Positions 43,863-52,186 of a stretch of DNA of 64,000 nt are shown here, piece after piece; within the stretch, counting starts at the first letter, position 1, and every line of letters starts with the position of its first letter. The DNA is from Tropicibacter sp. Alg240-R139 (lineage in GTDB: Bacteria > Pseudomonadota > Alphaproteobacteria > Rhodobacterales > Rhodobacteraceae). Made by a program: the position numbers and the translations under genes. Location: NCBI RefSeq assembly GCF_900537075.1, contig NZ_UNRA01000001.1, positions 1,450,191 through 1,514,190 of the forward strand. The letters run 5' to 3'. Below the pieces are notes generated by a model, which made no database searches, was not told the DNA's origin, and worked only from the letters and a program-made list of their open reading frames with translations.

Positions 43863-45370
43863 GATTGCACCTCGACTGTGTTTTGGATTTTGCGGGTGCG
43901 CAGTTCCATCCAGATCGAATAGGCGACAGAGGCTGCAACCACGACCATCAAGAGGATATTCAGCGGACCACCAAAGAAGTAGGGGCCCATACCATCGGTG
44001 GCGTTGGCAATCATCGAGCCTTGGATAAAGTTCGCCTCGGCTATCGGTCCCAGGATCAAGCCCAGCACCAGCGGAGCCGCCGAGAAACCGAACCGTTCAA
44101 GGAAAAACATCATCACACCCAGGCACGCCATGACATAGACATCTCCCATCGAGCTTTGGACCGAATAAGCTCCAAAGACCGACAGCCCCAGAACCACCGC
44201 GGCCATGACCGACTGCGGCACTTGTGCGACCCGTGCGGCCAGACCAGCGACGTAAAGGCCAAAGATGCACATTAGGATCTGCCCGATCAGCATCGAGTTG
44301 ATGAATGTCCAAGCCACGTCCGGGTGATTGTCGAACAGATCCGTACCCGGGAAGATCCCGTGGATCAGCAGACCACCCAGCAGAACCGCAGCTGTTGGGC
44401 TGCCGGGGATCGACAGCGTCAGCAGCGGCACCAGCGAGGGGCCAACCATGGCGTTGTTGGCGGCCTCAGCCGCAATCACGCCTTCAGGGTGACCGGTGCC
44501 GAACTTGTCCTGGTCGGGGCTGAATTTTTTGGTCTGGTCATAGGCGACCAGGCCCGCGATCTGACCGCCCACACCGGGGATCAGACCGATGATCGAACCT
44601 GTGATGGTGCCGATGGTCAACGCCCGTGGATTGCGTATCAACTCTCCCGCTGCCGCACTGACCGAGTGTTTTTGAACCTCGATCACCTCGGCGCCTTGGG
44701 TCCTGCGACCCTTGGCGAACATGGTCAGCACCTGCGGAATCGCAAATAGACCGATCAAAGCAGCAATGATGTTGATCCCGCCCCCAAGCGAAGGGTGAAA
44801 AATAAACCGCTGCGCGCCCATGATGTCGTCGAACCCGATCGTGGCAAGCCACAGGCCGATACAGCCAGAGAGCAACCCTTTGACCACCGAGTCACTGTCG
44901 AGCGAGCCGATGACGGTGACGCCCAGAATAGCCAGCCAGAACAGATGTGACGGACCAAAGGCCAGCGCCCATTGGGCCAGCACCGGGGTCAGGAAGATCA
45001 GCAGCAGTACGCCAAAGACACCGCCAACTGCCGAGGCCAGGAATGATAGTTGCAGCGCCCGCGCGCCCTGCCCCTTCTTGGCCATCGTATGCCCATCAAG
45101 CGTTGTGGCGATGTTGGCCGGCGCGCCGGGGATTTTGAGCAAGATGGCACTCACAGCGCCCCCTGCAACGGTCGAAGTATAGGCCGCCCCCAGCAAGATC
45201 AGACCCTGCACCGCTTCAAGCTGAAAGGTGAAGGGGATCAACAGCGCCACCGCCATGGTGGGTGACAACCCGGGTGTAGCTCCAAGAATGAGGCCACCGA
45301 TTGTTCCCCCCAGCAACAGGGCAAATGAGAGCGGCGAAAAGACATCGCCAAAGTAGTAGATAAATTCCAT
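43859..45370 (-). CDS. tctA: Tripartite tricarboxylate transporter large permease TctA
   Basis: 503-residue, about 12-helix permease. Hallmarks: LGATPGLSPTMAVALLIPFT, GAAYTSTVAGGAVSAILLKI followed by PGAPANIATTLDGHTMAKKG, GSIIGLIPGVGGQIAGLVAY, and VPLLTLSIPGSPTAAVLLGG. The order tctA-tctB-tctC differs from the common tctC-tctB-tctA. The start MEFIYYFGDVFSPL was chosen; the longer frame reads into the promoter and the LacI gene. Confidence 0.95.
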   Translation of the reverse strand: MEFIYYFGDVFSPLSFALLLGGTIGGLILGATPGLSPTMAVALLIPFTFQLEAVQGLILLGAAYTSTVAGGAVSAILLKIPGAPANIATTLDGHTMAKKGQGARALQLSFLASAVGGVFGVLLLIFLTPVLAQWALAFGPSHLFWLAILGVTVIGSLDSDSVVKGLLSGCIGLWLATIGFDDIMGAQRFIFHPSLGGGINIIAALIGLFAIPQVLTMFAKGRRTQGAEVIEVQKHSVSAAAGELIRNPRALTIGTITGSIIGLIPGVGGQIAGLVAYDQTKKFSPDQDKFGTGHPEGVIAAEAANNAMVGPSLVPLLTLSIPGSPTAAVLLGGLLIHGIFPGTDLFDNHPDVAWTFINSMLIGQILMCIFGLYVAGLAARVAQVPQSVMAAVVLGLSVFGAYSVQSSMGDVYVMACLGVMMFFLERFGFSAAPLVLGLILGPIAEANFIQGSMIANATDGMGPYFFGGPLNILLMVVVAASVAYSIWMELRTRKIQNTVEVQS

Positions 45371-45436
45371 TCCGGGGCCTCCCAACCCGTTTGCCCGATG
45401 AGGGGCAAGTGGTCCGCGCTGCGGTCCATAGCTTTG

Positions 45437-45484
45437 TTGACAAACTAGGGTATGGGATGAAAATAGTATTGCAAATGTTTTCAT
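45437..45484. promoter_or_regulatory. Divergent promoter region with candidate LacI operator
   Basis: In the 126-bp gap between tctA and the LacI gene, ATGAAAA (45457-45463) and TTTTCAT (45478-45484) form a 7-bp inverted repeat with a 14-base AT-rich centre. TTGACA at 45437-45442 is a good -35 for the + strand. Its position 13 bp before the LacI start fits autoregulation and control of the tct operon. Confidence 0.5.
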
Positions 45485-45496
45485 AAAATAACTCAA

Positions 45497-46531
45497 ATGG
45501 GGTTCTTTAACGTGGAAAAACAACCGCCTAAGGTGGATATAGTAGCTGTCGCAAAGGCTGCTAAGGTGTCACCCTCGACCGTGTCACGCAGCTTCAATCA
45601 CCCCGATCTGGTCAATCTCGCGACTCGGAAAAAGATCGACCGCGCTGTTCGAAAACTGGGATACATACGCAACCGAGCAGCCCAGGCGATGCATGGCAAG
45701 CGGTCCGCAACAATTGGGCTGATCGTCCCCACCATCAATCACGCGATCTTTGCCGAAGTGATCCAGGCCTTTTCCGACGCGGTCGAAGCCGAAGGGTTCA
45801 CCATCCTGATCGCATCGCACGGTTACGATCTTGAGGCCGAGTATGGCGTGCTGCGCAAATTGCTGGAACACCGCGTTGATGGCGTGGCCCTGATCGGGCT
45901 GGACCACCACGACGAGACCTTTCAGCTTCTCGAACAACAGGGCGTGCCCGCGATTGCGATCTGGAACTTTTCTGACAGCGCTCCCATCGCCTGCATTGGG
46001 GCCGACAATCAAAAGGCTGGCGCAATGGCCGCGCAGAATCTTCTGGATTTGGGGCACGGTAGAATTGGGACTATTTTTCCACCCACCCAAGGCAATGACC
46101 GCGCCGGAGACCGCTTGAAAGGCGCCATGCATACACTTGAACAAAATGGGATTTCTGTTCCCGATCCTTGGCAAAGCGAAGCGCCTTACAGCCTGCAACA
46201 GGCCAAGGCTGCGGCCTGTGAGATGCTGGAACACGGGCCCCACCCCACGGCGCTTTTGTGCGGCAATGATGTCATCGCTCAAGGCGCAATCTATGCGGCC
46301 TTGAAGCTTGGTCTGACTGTGCCCGACGATTTATCCGTAATCGGAATAGGCGACTTCAAAGGCTCGGAGGAGATGGAACCCGCACTGACCACGATCCGCA
46401 TCCCGGCCCAAAGCATCGGTCAACTTGCAGGCGAAGAGATCGCCCGCGCCATTGCTGACTCCATGGCCCCGCCCACGCGGGTGGAATGTGAGGTCAAACT
46501 GGTAAGCCGCGCCACCACACGCAAAGTATAG
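45497..46531 (+). CDS. LacI family transcriptional regulator
   Basis: 344 residues. Helix-turn-helix DIVAVAKAAKVSPSTVSRSF with the hinge LGYIRNRAAQAMHGKRSATI, then a periplasmic-binding-protein-like sensor (GLIVPTINHAIFAEVIQAFS, ALLCGNDVIAQGAIYAALKL, SVIGIGDFKGSEEMEPALTT). It most likely represses the divergent tctABC-dehydrogenase-ligase operon until its substrate is present. Confidence 0.93.
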   Translation: MGFFNVEKQPPKVDIVAVAKAAKVSPSTVSRSFNHPDLVNLATRKKIDRAVRKLGYIRNRAAQAMHGKRSATIGLIVPTINHAIFAEVIQAFSDAVEAEGFTILIASHGYDLEAEYGVLRKLLEHRVDGVALIGLDHHDETFQLLEQQGVPAIAIWNFSDSAPIACIGADNQKAGAMAAQNLLDLGHGRIGTIFPPTQGNDRAGDRLKGAMHTLEQNGISVPDPWQSEAPYSLQQAKAAACEMLEHGPHPTALLCGNDVIAQGAIYAALKLGLTVPDDLSVIGIGDFKGSEEMEPALTTIRIPAQSIGQLAGEEIARAIADSMAPPTRVECEVKLVSRATTRKV

Positions 46532-46699
46532 GGGAATTCCCGACACCCATTGTCATCGGGCGAAAACCCGCTGTGCTACACACGCAAAACCTGCCAAAAA
46601 TGGCTCATATGTTGTTTTTACATGATAATTCTTCTGATCCACTGGACCCTTGGTGCAGAATAAAGCATCTGGGTAGCATCTTTTTCTTTAGGAGATCAT

Positions 46700-47257
46700 A
46701 TGATGTCTCGAATCCTTGTTATTGCTGCTGTCGCGATCGTCGGTGGCGGCGCAGCCTATTATTTCATGAACCAACCTGAACCTACCCCGGCTGAGCGGCT
46801 GGAAAGCGCGGCCCAAGACGCGGGCGACGCGTTGACCGATGCAGCGGGTGCCGCCCGCGACGCCGCCGAAGATGCGGTCGCCTCGGCTACAGAACAAGCC
46901 TCGGATGTGGCACAGCAAGCCTCTGACGCGGCCACAAGTGCTGTCGAGCAGGCCACCGATGCCGCGACCGAAGCGGCGGATCAGGCAACCACGGCCGCAA
47001 CCGATCTGGCCAATGCGGCCACGGATCAGGTTGCAAGCCTGACCAGCGACGGTCAGGAATGGATCCAAAGCATGCAGGACACCGGTATCCTGACCAAGGA
47101 GGGGTTCAACTATGACGCCCTGGTTCTGGCGGTTCAGGGCAGCTCTCTGTCGCAAGAAACCAAGGATTCCGTATTGAAGATCCTGGCCGACATCAAAGCC
47201 TCGCCAGAGACATTTGACGCCAAGATGCAAGAGCTCAAAGCGCTGTTTGCCGGTTGA
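46700..47257 (+). CDS. Membrane-anchored alanine-rich helical protein
   Basis: 185 residues. One N-terminal membrane helix (SRILVIAAVAIVGGGAAYYF) is followed by about 90 residues almost entirely of Ala, Asp, Glu, Gln and Thr with short repeats (AADQATTAATDLANAATDQV), which should form a long amphipathic helix facing the periplasm. A small C-terminal domain (TGILTKEGFNYDALVLAVQG and SPETFDAKMQELKALFAG) closes it. AGGAGA lies four bases before the first of two ATG codons. The repeat resembles LEA/apolipoprotein-like helices; function unknown. Confidence 0.85.
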   Translation: MMSRILVIAAVAIVGGGAAYYFMNQPEPTPAERLESAAQDAGDALTDAAGAARDAAEDAVASATEQASDVAQQASDAATSAVEQATDAATEAADQATTAATDLANAATDQVASLTSDGQEWIQSMQDTGILTKEGFNYDALVLAVQGSSLSQETKDSVLKILADIKASPETFDAKMQELKALFAG

Positions 47258-47431
47258 TCGGCCCGTGCCCCTGGCCCGTCAAAGGACTGGGGGCGCCGGC
47301 AACAAATTGAAAAATCTTTATTTTTGTATGAAAGCGGATATTCTGGTCCAGCACCTGCCAATTTTTCGTGCTGTGATTTGAGTTTCAAACTGCTCGTGCC
47401 CATCAGCACGAACTAATGACCGGATGCTGCC

Positions 47432-50113
47432 ATGCTAAACAGACTTTACCGCATTTCCATTTGGCTTGTTATCATCAGTGCAATTGTCTTTGCGCTGTTC
47501 TGGATGGTTCTCGCCTCTTCGTTCTTCTCCGGATTTCGCAAGGACCTGGTCGGAGGCATCCTGTCAGATCAGATGGGACAGTCTGTCGTCATCAATGGAG
47601 ACGTCCGACTGAATCCTGGTCCCGTGAGTGAAATCTATGTTTCGGGCGTAGAAATCCCCAGCGAGACTTTCCCGGATCAAAACTTGGCAGAGCTCAGTCT
47701 ATTGGAATTGGAGCTGGATTTACTGCTACTGGCACAAGGGGTGGTGGAGTTTGACAACCTGATTGTTGATGGCCTGTCGGTGACACTTGTGCAGCTAGCA
47801 GATGGGAGCAAGACTTGGTCTGAGCGCGAAACTGCAAGCATCAATAACCGCGAAGAAACCCCCGAAGAAAAAGGGCGTGGTGGAATTCTGGAATTCCTGT
47901 CGGACAAGACGGTTTCTTTTTCTAACATCAGTCTCAAACGTGAGAACGAGAAAACCGGATTTACCTTCGACTTTCAGATCGACGTTCTTTCCTTGACCCA
48001 GAAACAGGGCGGTCAACTTAAGCTCGTGACTGGCAAGGGCGGTATGAACGGGCAATATTTTCAAATCGACGCCGAGTTTCCGCGAGGGGCCGACTTCACC
48101 ACACGGGCCTCATTTGGCGATGTGAAACTAACGTTTGATGGCACCCCAATTCCATTGGAACAAGGCGGTGGCTACACGGCCGAACTGACGCTTGATACCG
48201 GATCTTTTGCCGACTTTCTTGAAGTGTTGAAATTGGACCCGGTGCTGGATGGAACGGGCACCTTTTCGGCTCAGATGCTCAACCAGGGTGGCAAGCTGAA
48301 GATCTCTGATACGCAAACCGTTATTGATCTGAGCGAAGGCCAGCGAATTGAAGCAAATGGGTCGATTGCGGACTTCATCACCGGCGATGACATCGACATA
48401 AATTTGTCGGCCCGCCTGCATCCCAAAGGTGCTCCACCCCCTGCTGCGCGTGAAATTGCCGATCTAAAACTTACGGCCGCTCGGGTCGAACTTGTAGGGG
48501 ATCGCGGAGAGATTCAGTTGCGCGAGATGTACTTTGGAACAAACGCGTTCGAACAAGGACTGAACAACATTGGCCCCGTCTCGCTAGGTGAGTTCCAGCG
48601 CACCGCTGACGGCACCCTCAGCATTCGCGACATCTCGATCCAAGCCGGTCCGCTGGATGCGCCTTATTTAAAATCAAAAGGTGAAATCAACAATCTGCTC
48701 GAACTCAAAGATCTTGCGTTCATGGGCGATCTGATGGCGCCGGCGTCCTTGCTGTTGGGAGATTTGGGGCCGGATGTCGCAGAGAAATTTGGCCGTGTCA
48801 GCGCCAGTTTCGAAATAGACGATGAACCCGGAAATCTGCGTCTGGTCGAATTCAAGGCCCGCGCACATGACACCGAACTTTGGGCGCTTGATACCCATGC
48901 CCGCAGCGGTGACGTAAAGGACTTGGGTCAGGCCGAGCTTTATCTTGACCTCGACATTCCACAGACACGCGCGTTCCTGGCGGCTTTGAACCTCGAGCCT
49001 GTGGACGCTGGACCACTGGAGTTGCTGTTGGACGTGAAAGGTCAAGAAGAAGCGCTAAGCATGAACATGCAAGCAGCCGTCGACAGTTCGCGACTGGAAA
49101 CGCAGTTGGATGTCAAACCCAACGACGGCGCCCCCTTTGTCCGAGGCGAAATCAGCAGCGAAAAATTGGACCTGAAAGACCTGCAACAGGGCGTGGCTGC
49201 GTTTGTCCAGTTGGACAAGTTGATCGAAGACGGTCCGGGTCAAGCGGATGTGGAACCTTTGGTCTTGCCAAAGGAAGAAGAGGGAGACGACGTGCAGCCT
49301 CTGGTTCTGCCTGAGGGTGAGAAGTTCGTGGATCTGGAACGACGGCTACGGGACACCGACCTTGAGATTTTGGTCAACATTGCTCAGATCGTGGGGCAAC
49401 AGGGGATTTCCAAAGTTGAAAGCGCACTCACCCTCAAAGAAGGCAAGGCCGATCTAGGTCCGCTAGAGTTGAATTATGGTGGTGGGTATTTCCGCGCCAG
49501 TGCCGGTATGGACCTGTTGGGCGCGCCCGAACGGCTGACGGTGTCCGGGGCAACAAGTGGTTGGGATTTAGGCGAGATCCTGGATGCGGTTGGTCTTGGC
49601 ATACAGGCCCACGGCACCTTGCGTGGGGATTTCAACATCAGCGGCAATCGAAAATCGCTCAAGACCTTCATCAACACTATGTCCGGTCGTGCAACGATTT
49701 CCATGCGGGACGGTGATGTCTCGACCAGTCTGATCGAGCTTGCGGGTTTGGGCATTTTCCCTTGGCTGGTCTCGGGTGAATTGCAGCAGGGCTATACCGA
49801 TATTGTCTGTGCTGTTGCACCGTTGCGGATCAATGCGGGCAAGGTCACATCAGACGCCTTGGTGGTAGAGACCAAAAGCGTGCAACTGGTTGCAGCTGGC
49901 GGAGTTGACTGGCGCAATGATACCATCGCCCTGCGCGCCGAACCGCGCCCTGTGGGCCGCCCCTTGGCTCGCAGTGCGTGGCCGTTCTCGGTATCCGGCA
50001 AGCTGTCTGAACCAAAATTCAAGCTGCATGTGGGTGGCGTCCGCAGTCAAGAAGGTGGCAATCGTCAGGTTCAGGCCGAGCGCACACCGTGCAAGCCTGA
50101 TCAGCAGCAATAG
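47432..50113 (+). CDS. AsmA family protein
   Basis: 893-residue inner-membrane-anchored periplasmic protein. One N-terminal helix (RISIWLVIISAIVFALFWMV) is followed by long beta-rich repeats and the AsmA C-terminal region (LRGDFNISGNRKSLKTFINT, MSGRATISMRDGDVSTSLIE, and CAVAPLRINAGKVTSDALVV). AsmA-like proteins bridge the periplasm and are linked to lipid transport and outer-membrane assembly. It follows the alanine-rich protein by 174 bp on the same strand and is convergent with a small exported protein. Confidence 0.92.
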   Translation: MLNRLYRISIWLVIISAIVFALFWMVLASSFFSGFRKDLVGGILSDQMGQSVVINGDVRLNPGPVSEIYVSGVEIPSETFPDQNLAELSLLELELDLLLLAQGVVEFDNLIVDGLSVTLVQLADGSKTWSERETASINNREETPEEKGRGGILEFLSDKTVSFSNISLKRENEKTGFTFDFQIDVLSLTQKQGGQLKLVTGKGGMNGQYFQIDAEFPRGADFTTRASFGDVKLTFDGTPIPLEQGGGYTAELTLDTGSFADFLEVLKLDPVLDGTGTFSAQMLNQGGKLKISDTQTVIDLSEGQRIEANGSIADFITGDDIDINLSARLHPKGAPPPAAREIADLKLTAARVELVGDRGEIQLREMYFGTNAFEQGLNNIGPVSLGEFQRTADGTLSIRDISIQAGPLDAPYLKSKGEINNLLELKDLAFMGDLMAPASLLLGDLGPDVAEKFGRVSASFEIDDEPGNLRLVEFKARAHDTELWALDTHARSGDVKDLGQAELYLDLDIPQTRAFLAALNLEPVDAGPLELLLDVKGQEEALSMNMQAAVDSSRLETQLDVKPNDGAPFVRGEISSEKLDLKDLQQGVAAFVQLDKLIEDGPGQADVEPLVLPKEEEGDDVQPLVLPEGEKFVDLERRLRDTDLEILVNIAQIVGQQGISKVESALTLKEGKADLGPLELNYGGGYFRASAGMDLLGAPERLTVSGATSGWDLGEILDAVGLGIQAHGTLRGDFNISGNRKSLKTFINTMSGRATISMRDGDVSTSLIELAGLGIFPWLVSGELQQGYTDIVCAVAPLRINAGKVTSDALVVETKSVQLVAAGGVDWRNDTIALRAEPRPVGRPLARSAWPFSVSGKLSEPKFKLHVGGVRSQEGGNRQVQAERTPCKPDQQQ

Positions 50114-50121
50114 ATCGACGT

Positions 50122-50625
50122 TTATGGTTCTTGTTTCGGCTGTTCGTCCTGGCAAGCGCGCACCGCCACAATAGCCTTTTGGCTGCCTTTCAGGTCGATT
50201 TCGACAGATTGCCCGCCCTTGCCGGTCACCGTGACCAAGCTGCGTTTACCGAACTCATCTACGAACTTTGGATTGTCAAAGAATGCATATCCACCAGGAA
50301 TCCCGCCGCGGATGACCCCGAGGGCATCCCCAGCGAATTTCGCATCGCCAAAATCGAGTGTCAGAACACCCTCTTGTCCGTCTTCGATTTCGGTCCACTT
50401 GGCATTCAGCGCGGCGAAAAAACCACCCTGTCTGTCCGGCACAGCACCAACCTGCACCAGTGTGCCATCGTCAAACGCCTTTTGCATGAAACATCCATGC
50501 CCCACATCTGGATCAATCAGAACCTCCCAATCACCCGATGAACCCCAAGACAAAGCCCCACCCTGAGCCAGAGCGCCTGCGCAACTCAACACAGTGAAAC
50601 AGGCGGTCGACAAAAATCTGTACAT
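50122..50625 (-). CDS. Small exported protein of unknown function
   Basis: 167 residues with a Sec signal (RFLSTACFTVLSCAGALAQG). The mature part is predicted beta-rich (SSGDWEVLIDPDVGHGCFMQ, GVLTLDFGDAKFAGDALGVI, SLVTVTGKGGQSVEIDLKGS) with two cysteines (GCFMQ and RACQDEQ) that may form a disulfide. The C-terminal KGSQKAIVAVRAC resembles invasion-associated or host-response periplasmic beta proteins, but I do not assign a family. Confidence 0.75.
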   Translation of the reverse strand: MYRFLSTACFTVLSCAGALAQGGALSWGSSGDWEVLIDPDVGHGCFMQKAFDDGTLVQVGAVPDRQGGFFAALNAKWTEIEDGQEGVLTLDFGDAKFAGDALGVIRGGIPGGYAFFDNPKFVDEFGKRSLVTVTGKGGQSVEIDLKGSQKAIVAVRACQDEQPKQEP

Positions 50626-50709
50626 ATCACCCTCTCAATAAAATCATCTCTATGAATGGATCATGGCACTCAATGACCTCAGGGCCAAGTCAAAGGCGCG
50701 GTTTGCGGC

Positions 50710-51726
50710 TTAAACCAACGACGTGCTCTGAATAATGACCTTCAGTCCCATTTTGGTCAGCCGATCGCGCTCGTCCTGCGAAAGTTCAACCGCATCCAGA
50801 TACCCACCGCCTTGGGCTTTCATCAAAATATCCCCCCATCGCCAGTTAAAATCATGCAGAAAATGAGTGCGCTCCATCAGGCGAGCAGTGCCCTCGTAAG
50901 GGCCATCATACAGCCCGCACAATGAGAGTAAGGCATGCTGGTCTGGTTTCAGCTCGGTCTGAAGAAGCGACACATACATCAACACTTCTGCATTAATGGA
51001 TTTTTCTCGTTCGGTCTTTTCATCTCCGCCCAACTCGTCTTCATCCAGCTCCATCTCAAGCTCGCAAACTCGTTGTTCCAATTGTTCCAAAAGACCTCGC
51101 ACCCGCTTCACAAGCGGAGTCAAAACCCCGCCATAGAATGAAACCAGTTCAACAAGAAGCTGTTTTCGTTCGATTTCGTTCACCGACGCCCCCTCCAACA
51201 ACACCCGAGAACAACAGATCCGCGCCAATGTCCCTGCCGCTTCCACCCCAGTGTTAACGTCTCCCAAAGCCGGAGCGCCTGCGGACTTGGGCGGAATTCC
51301 AAATATTTCACACCGCTCGATATCCGACTGCCTCCCAACGAAAGAGACATTCTGTTGAAAGCTTCGGAACTGATCCAACGCTTGGAAAAACCTCCGCTCA
51401 AAGTTCTCGGACCGAAAAATTCGAGTTTGCTGACGGGTCTGTTCGCGGGCCAGTTGAAGCTCCACATGCTGCAGTTTCAGTTCGTGCTGCTGCACGGCCA
51501 ACGTATAGACCAGGCCCGCCAAGGCCAAGGCAGACATCAGCGCCTCAAACGCGCCAAATCGGTGCGGCCGCGAGGAAAAGAAGCTCAGAGAATCCGGCTT
51601 GGGGCTGTAAGCAAACAGAAACCAAATACCAATGGCCAAGATCGTAACTGCCAAACCGGTTAACGGATGCAGCCAGAAGGGGCGGTTATCTTGGTTTTTT
51701 GCTTCCACTGCTTTGTACAATTTCAT
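50710..51726 (-). CDS. Putative phage abortive infection (AbiC-like) membrane protein
   Basis: 338 residues with two N-terminal helices (LTGLAVTILAIGIWFLFAYS and ALMSALALAGLVYTLAVQQH) and a cytoplasmic helical body. The segment RSENFERRFFQALDQFRSFQ after a coiled coil (QQHELKLQHVELQLAREQTR) matches the layout of the putative phage abortive infection proteins, where two helices, a coiled coil and the F-E-xx-FF-xLL segment recur. It lies next to kptA and the tRNA-like element in a region with longer intergenic gaps, consistent with an accessory insertion. Function is by family resemblance only. Confidence 0.7.
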   Translation of the reverse strand: MKLYKAVEAKNQDNRPFWLHPLTGLAVTILAIGIWFLFAYSPKPDSLSFFSSRPHRFGAFEALMSALALAGLVYTLAVQQHELKLQHVELQLAREQTRQQTRIFRSENFERRFFQALDQFRSFQQNVSFVGRQSDIERCEIFGIPPKSAGAPALGDVNTGVEAAGTLARICCSRVLLEGASVNEIERKQLLVELVSFYGGVLTPLVKRVRGLLEQLEQRVCELEMELDEDELGGDEKTEREKSINAEVLMYVSLLQTELKPDQHALLSLCGLYDGPYEGTARLMERTHFLHDFNWRWGDILMKAQGGGYLDAVELSQDERDRLTKMGLKVIIQSTSLV

Positions 51727-52039
51727 TCCCTCGTCTTCTCGTCATTGCCTGTGTGAACAGAGAACCGCTATCAGGTCGCGCTCGATCGCCTGTACCTAAA
51801 GTACACCCGAATAATTCCTCTCTTAATTGAATGCACCATGCTCAAAAATGCTGACGACACAAGACACGGACTGAAGATTAGTGTCGTAAGATTATGAATT
51901 TATGTGAAAATACCATAAGCTCATTGAATACCTTGACCGAACCCCTCCGTTTCGATTATCGATAAAGAATGGCCCTAACGTTCAACTATACCGCGTCCTT
52001 TTTGATACCTGCTTAAGGCAGAAATCACCCATTTCATGT
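51727..52039. other. Gene-free AT-rich region with inverted repeats
   Basis: 313 bp upstream of the tRNA-like element with no credible gene. It holds TGTAC-CTAAA-GTACA near 51791-51805 and ACGACAC (51854-51860) paired with GTGTCGT (51881-51887) over a 20-base spacer. A TTGACC at 51933-51938 could serve as a -35 for the downstream element, but its -10 is weak. It is lower in GC than the flanking genes, as in acquired segments. Confidence 0.5.
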
Positions 52040-52135
52040 GGGAGGGCACAGGTGTGGCGGTCGGGTTTATACCCCTTCATTGTCGGCAGCAGATTACTGT
52101 GACACGTCAGGGTTCGAGTCCCTGCCTTCCCACCA
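52040..52135 (+). ncRNA. Aberrant tRNA-like element with acceptor, T arm and CCA
   Basis: A 96-base segment. The 5' GGGAGGG (52040-52046) pairs with CCTTCCC (52125-52131, one G-T), then A and encoded CCA. A perfect T arm CAGGG-TTCGAGT-CCCTG occupies 52108-52124. The rest is not canonical: CAC-AGGT-GTG (52047-52056) in place of a D arm, GGGT-TTAT-ACCC (52063-52074) where the anticodon arm belongs, and a long hairpin TGTC-CAG/CTG-GACA (52081-52104). No usable anticodon loop is seen. It may be a degenerate type II tRNA, a tRNA-mimic RNA, or a tRNA 3' end left by integration. Confidence 0.5.
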
Positions 52136-52186
52136 TTTTCGAACGGATGTCTGTCGCGTGGCAGCATCAAAATGACGGACATAAAT

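Noticed and set aside
52045-52110. Reading the tRNA-like element as a tRNA with a short removable intron spliced with KptA
   Set aside because: Removing about 20 bases does not restore proper D and anticodon arms in any arrangement I tried, and a 7-base anticodon loop with U33 is not obtained.
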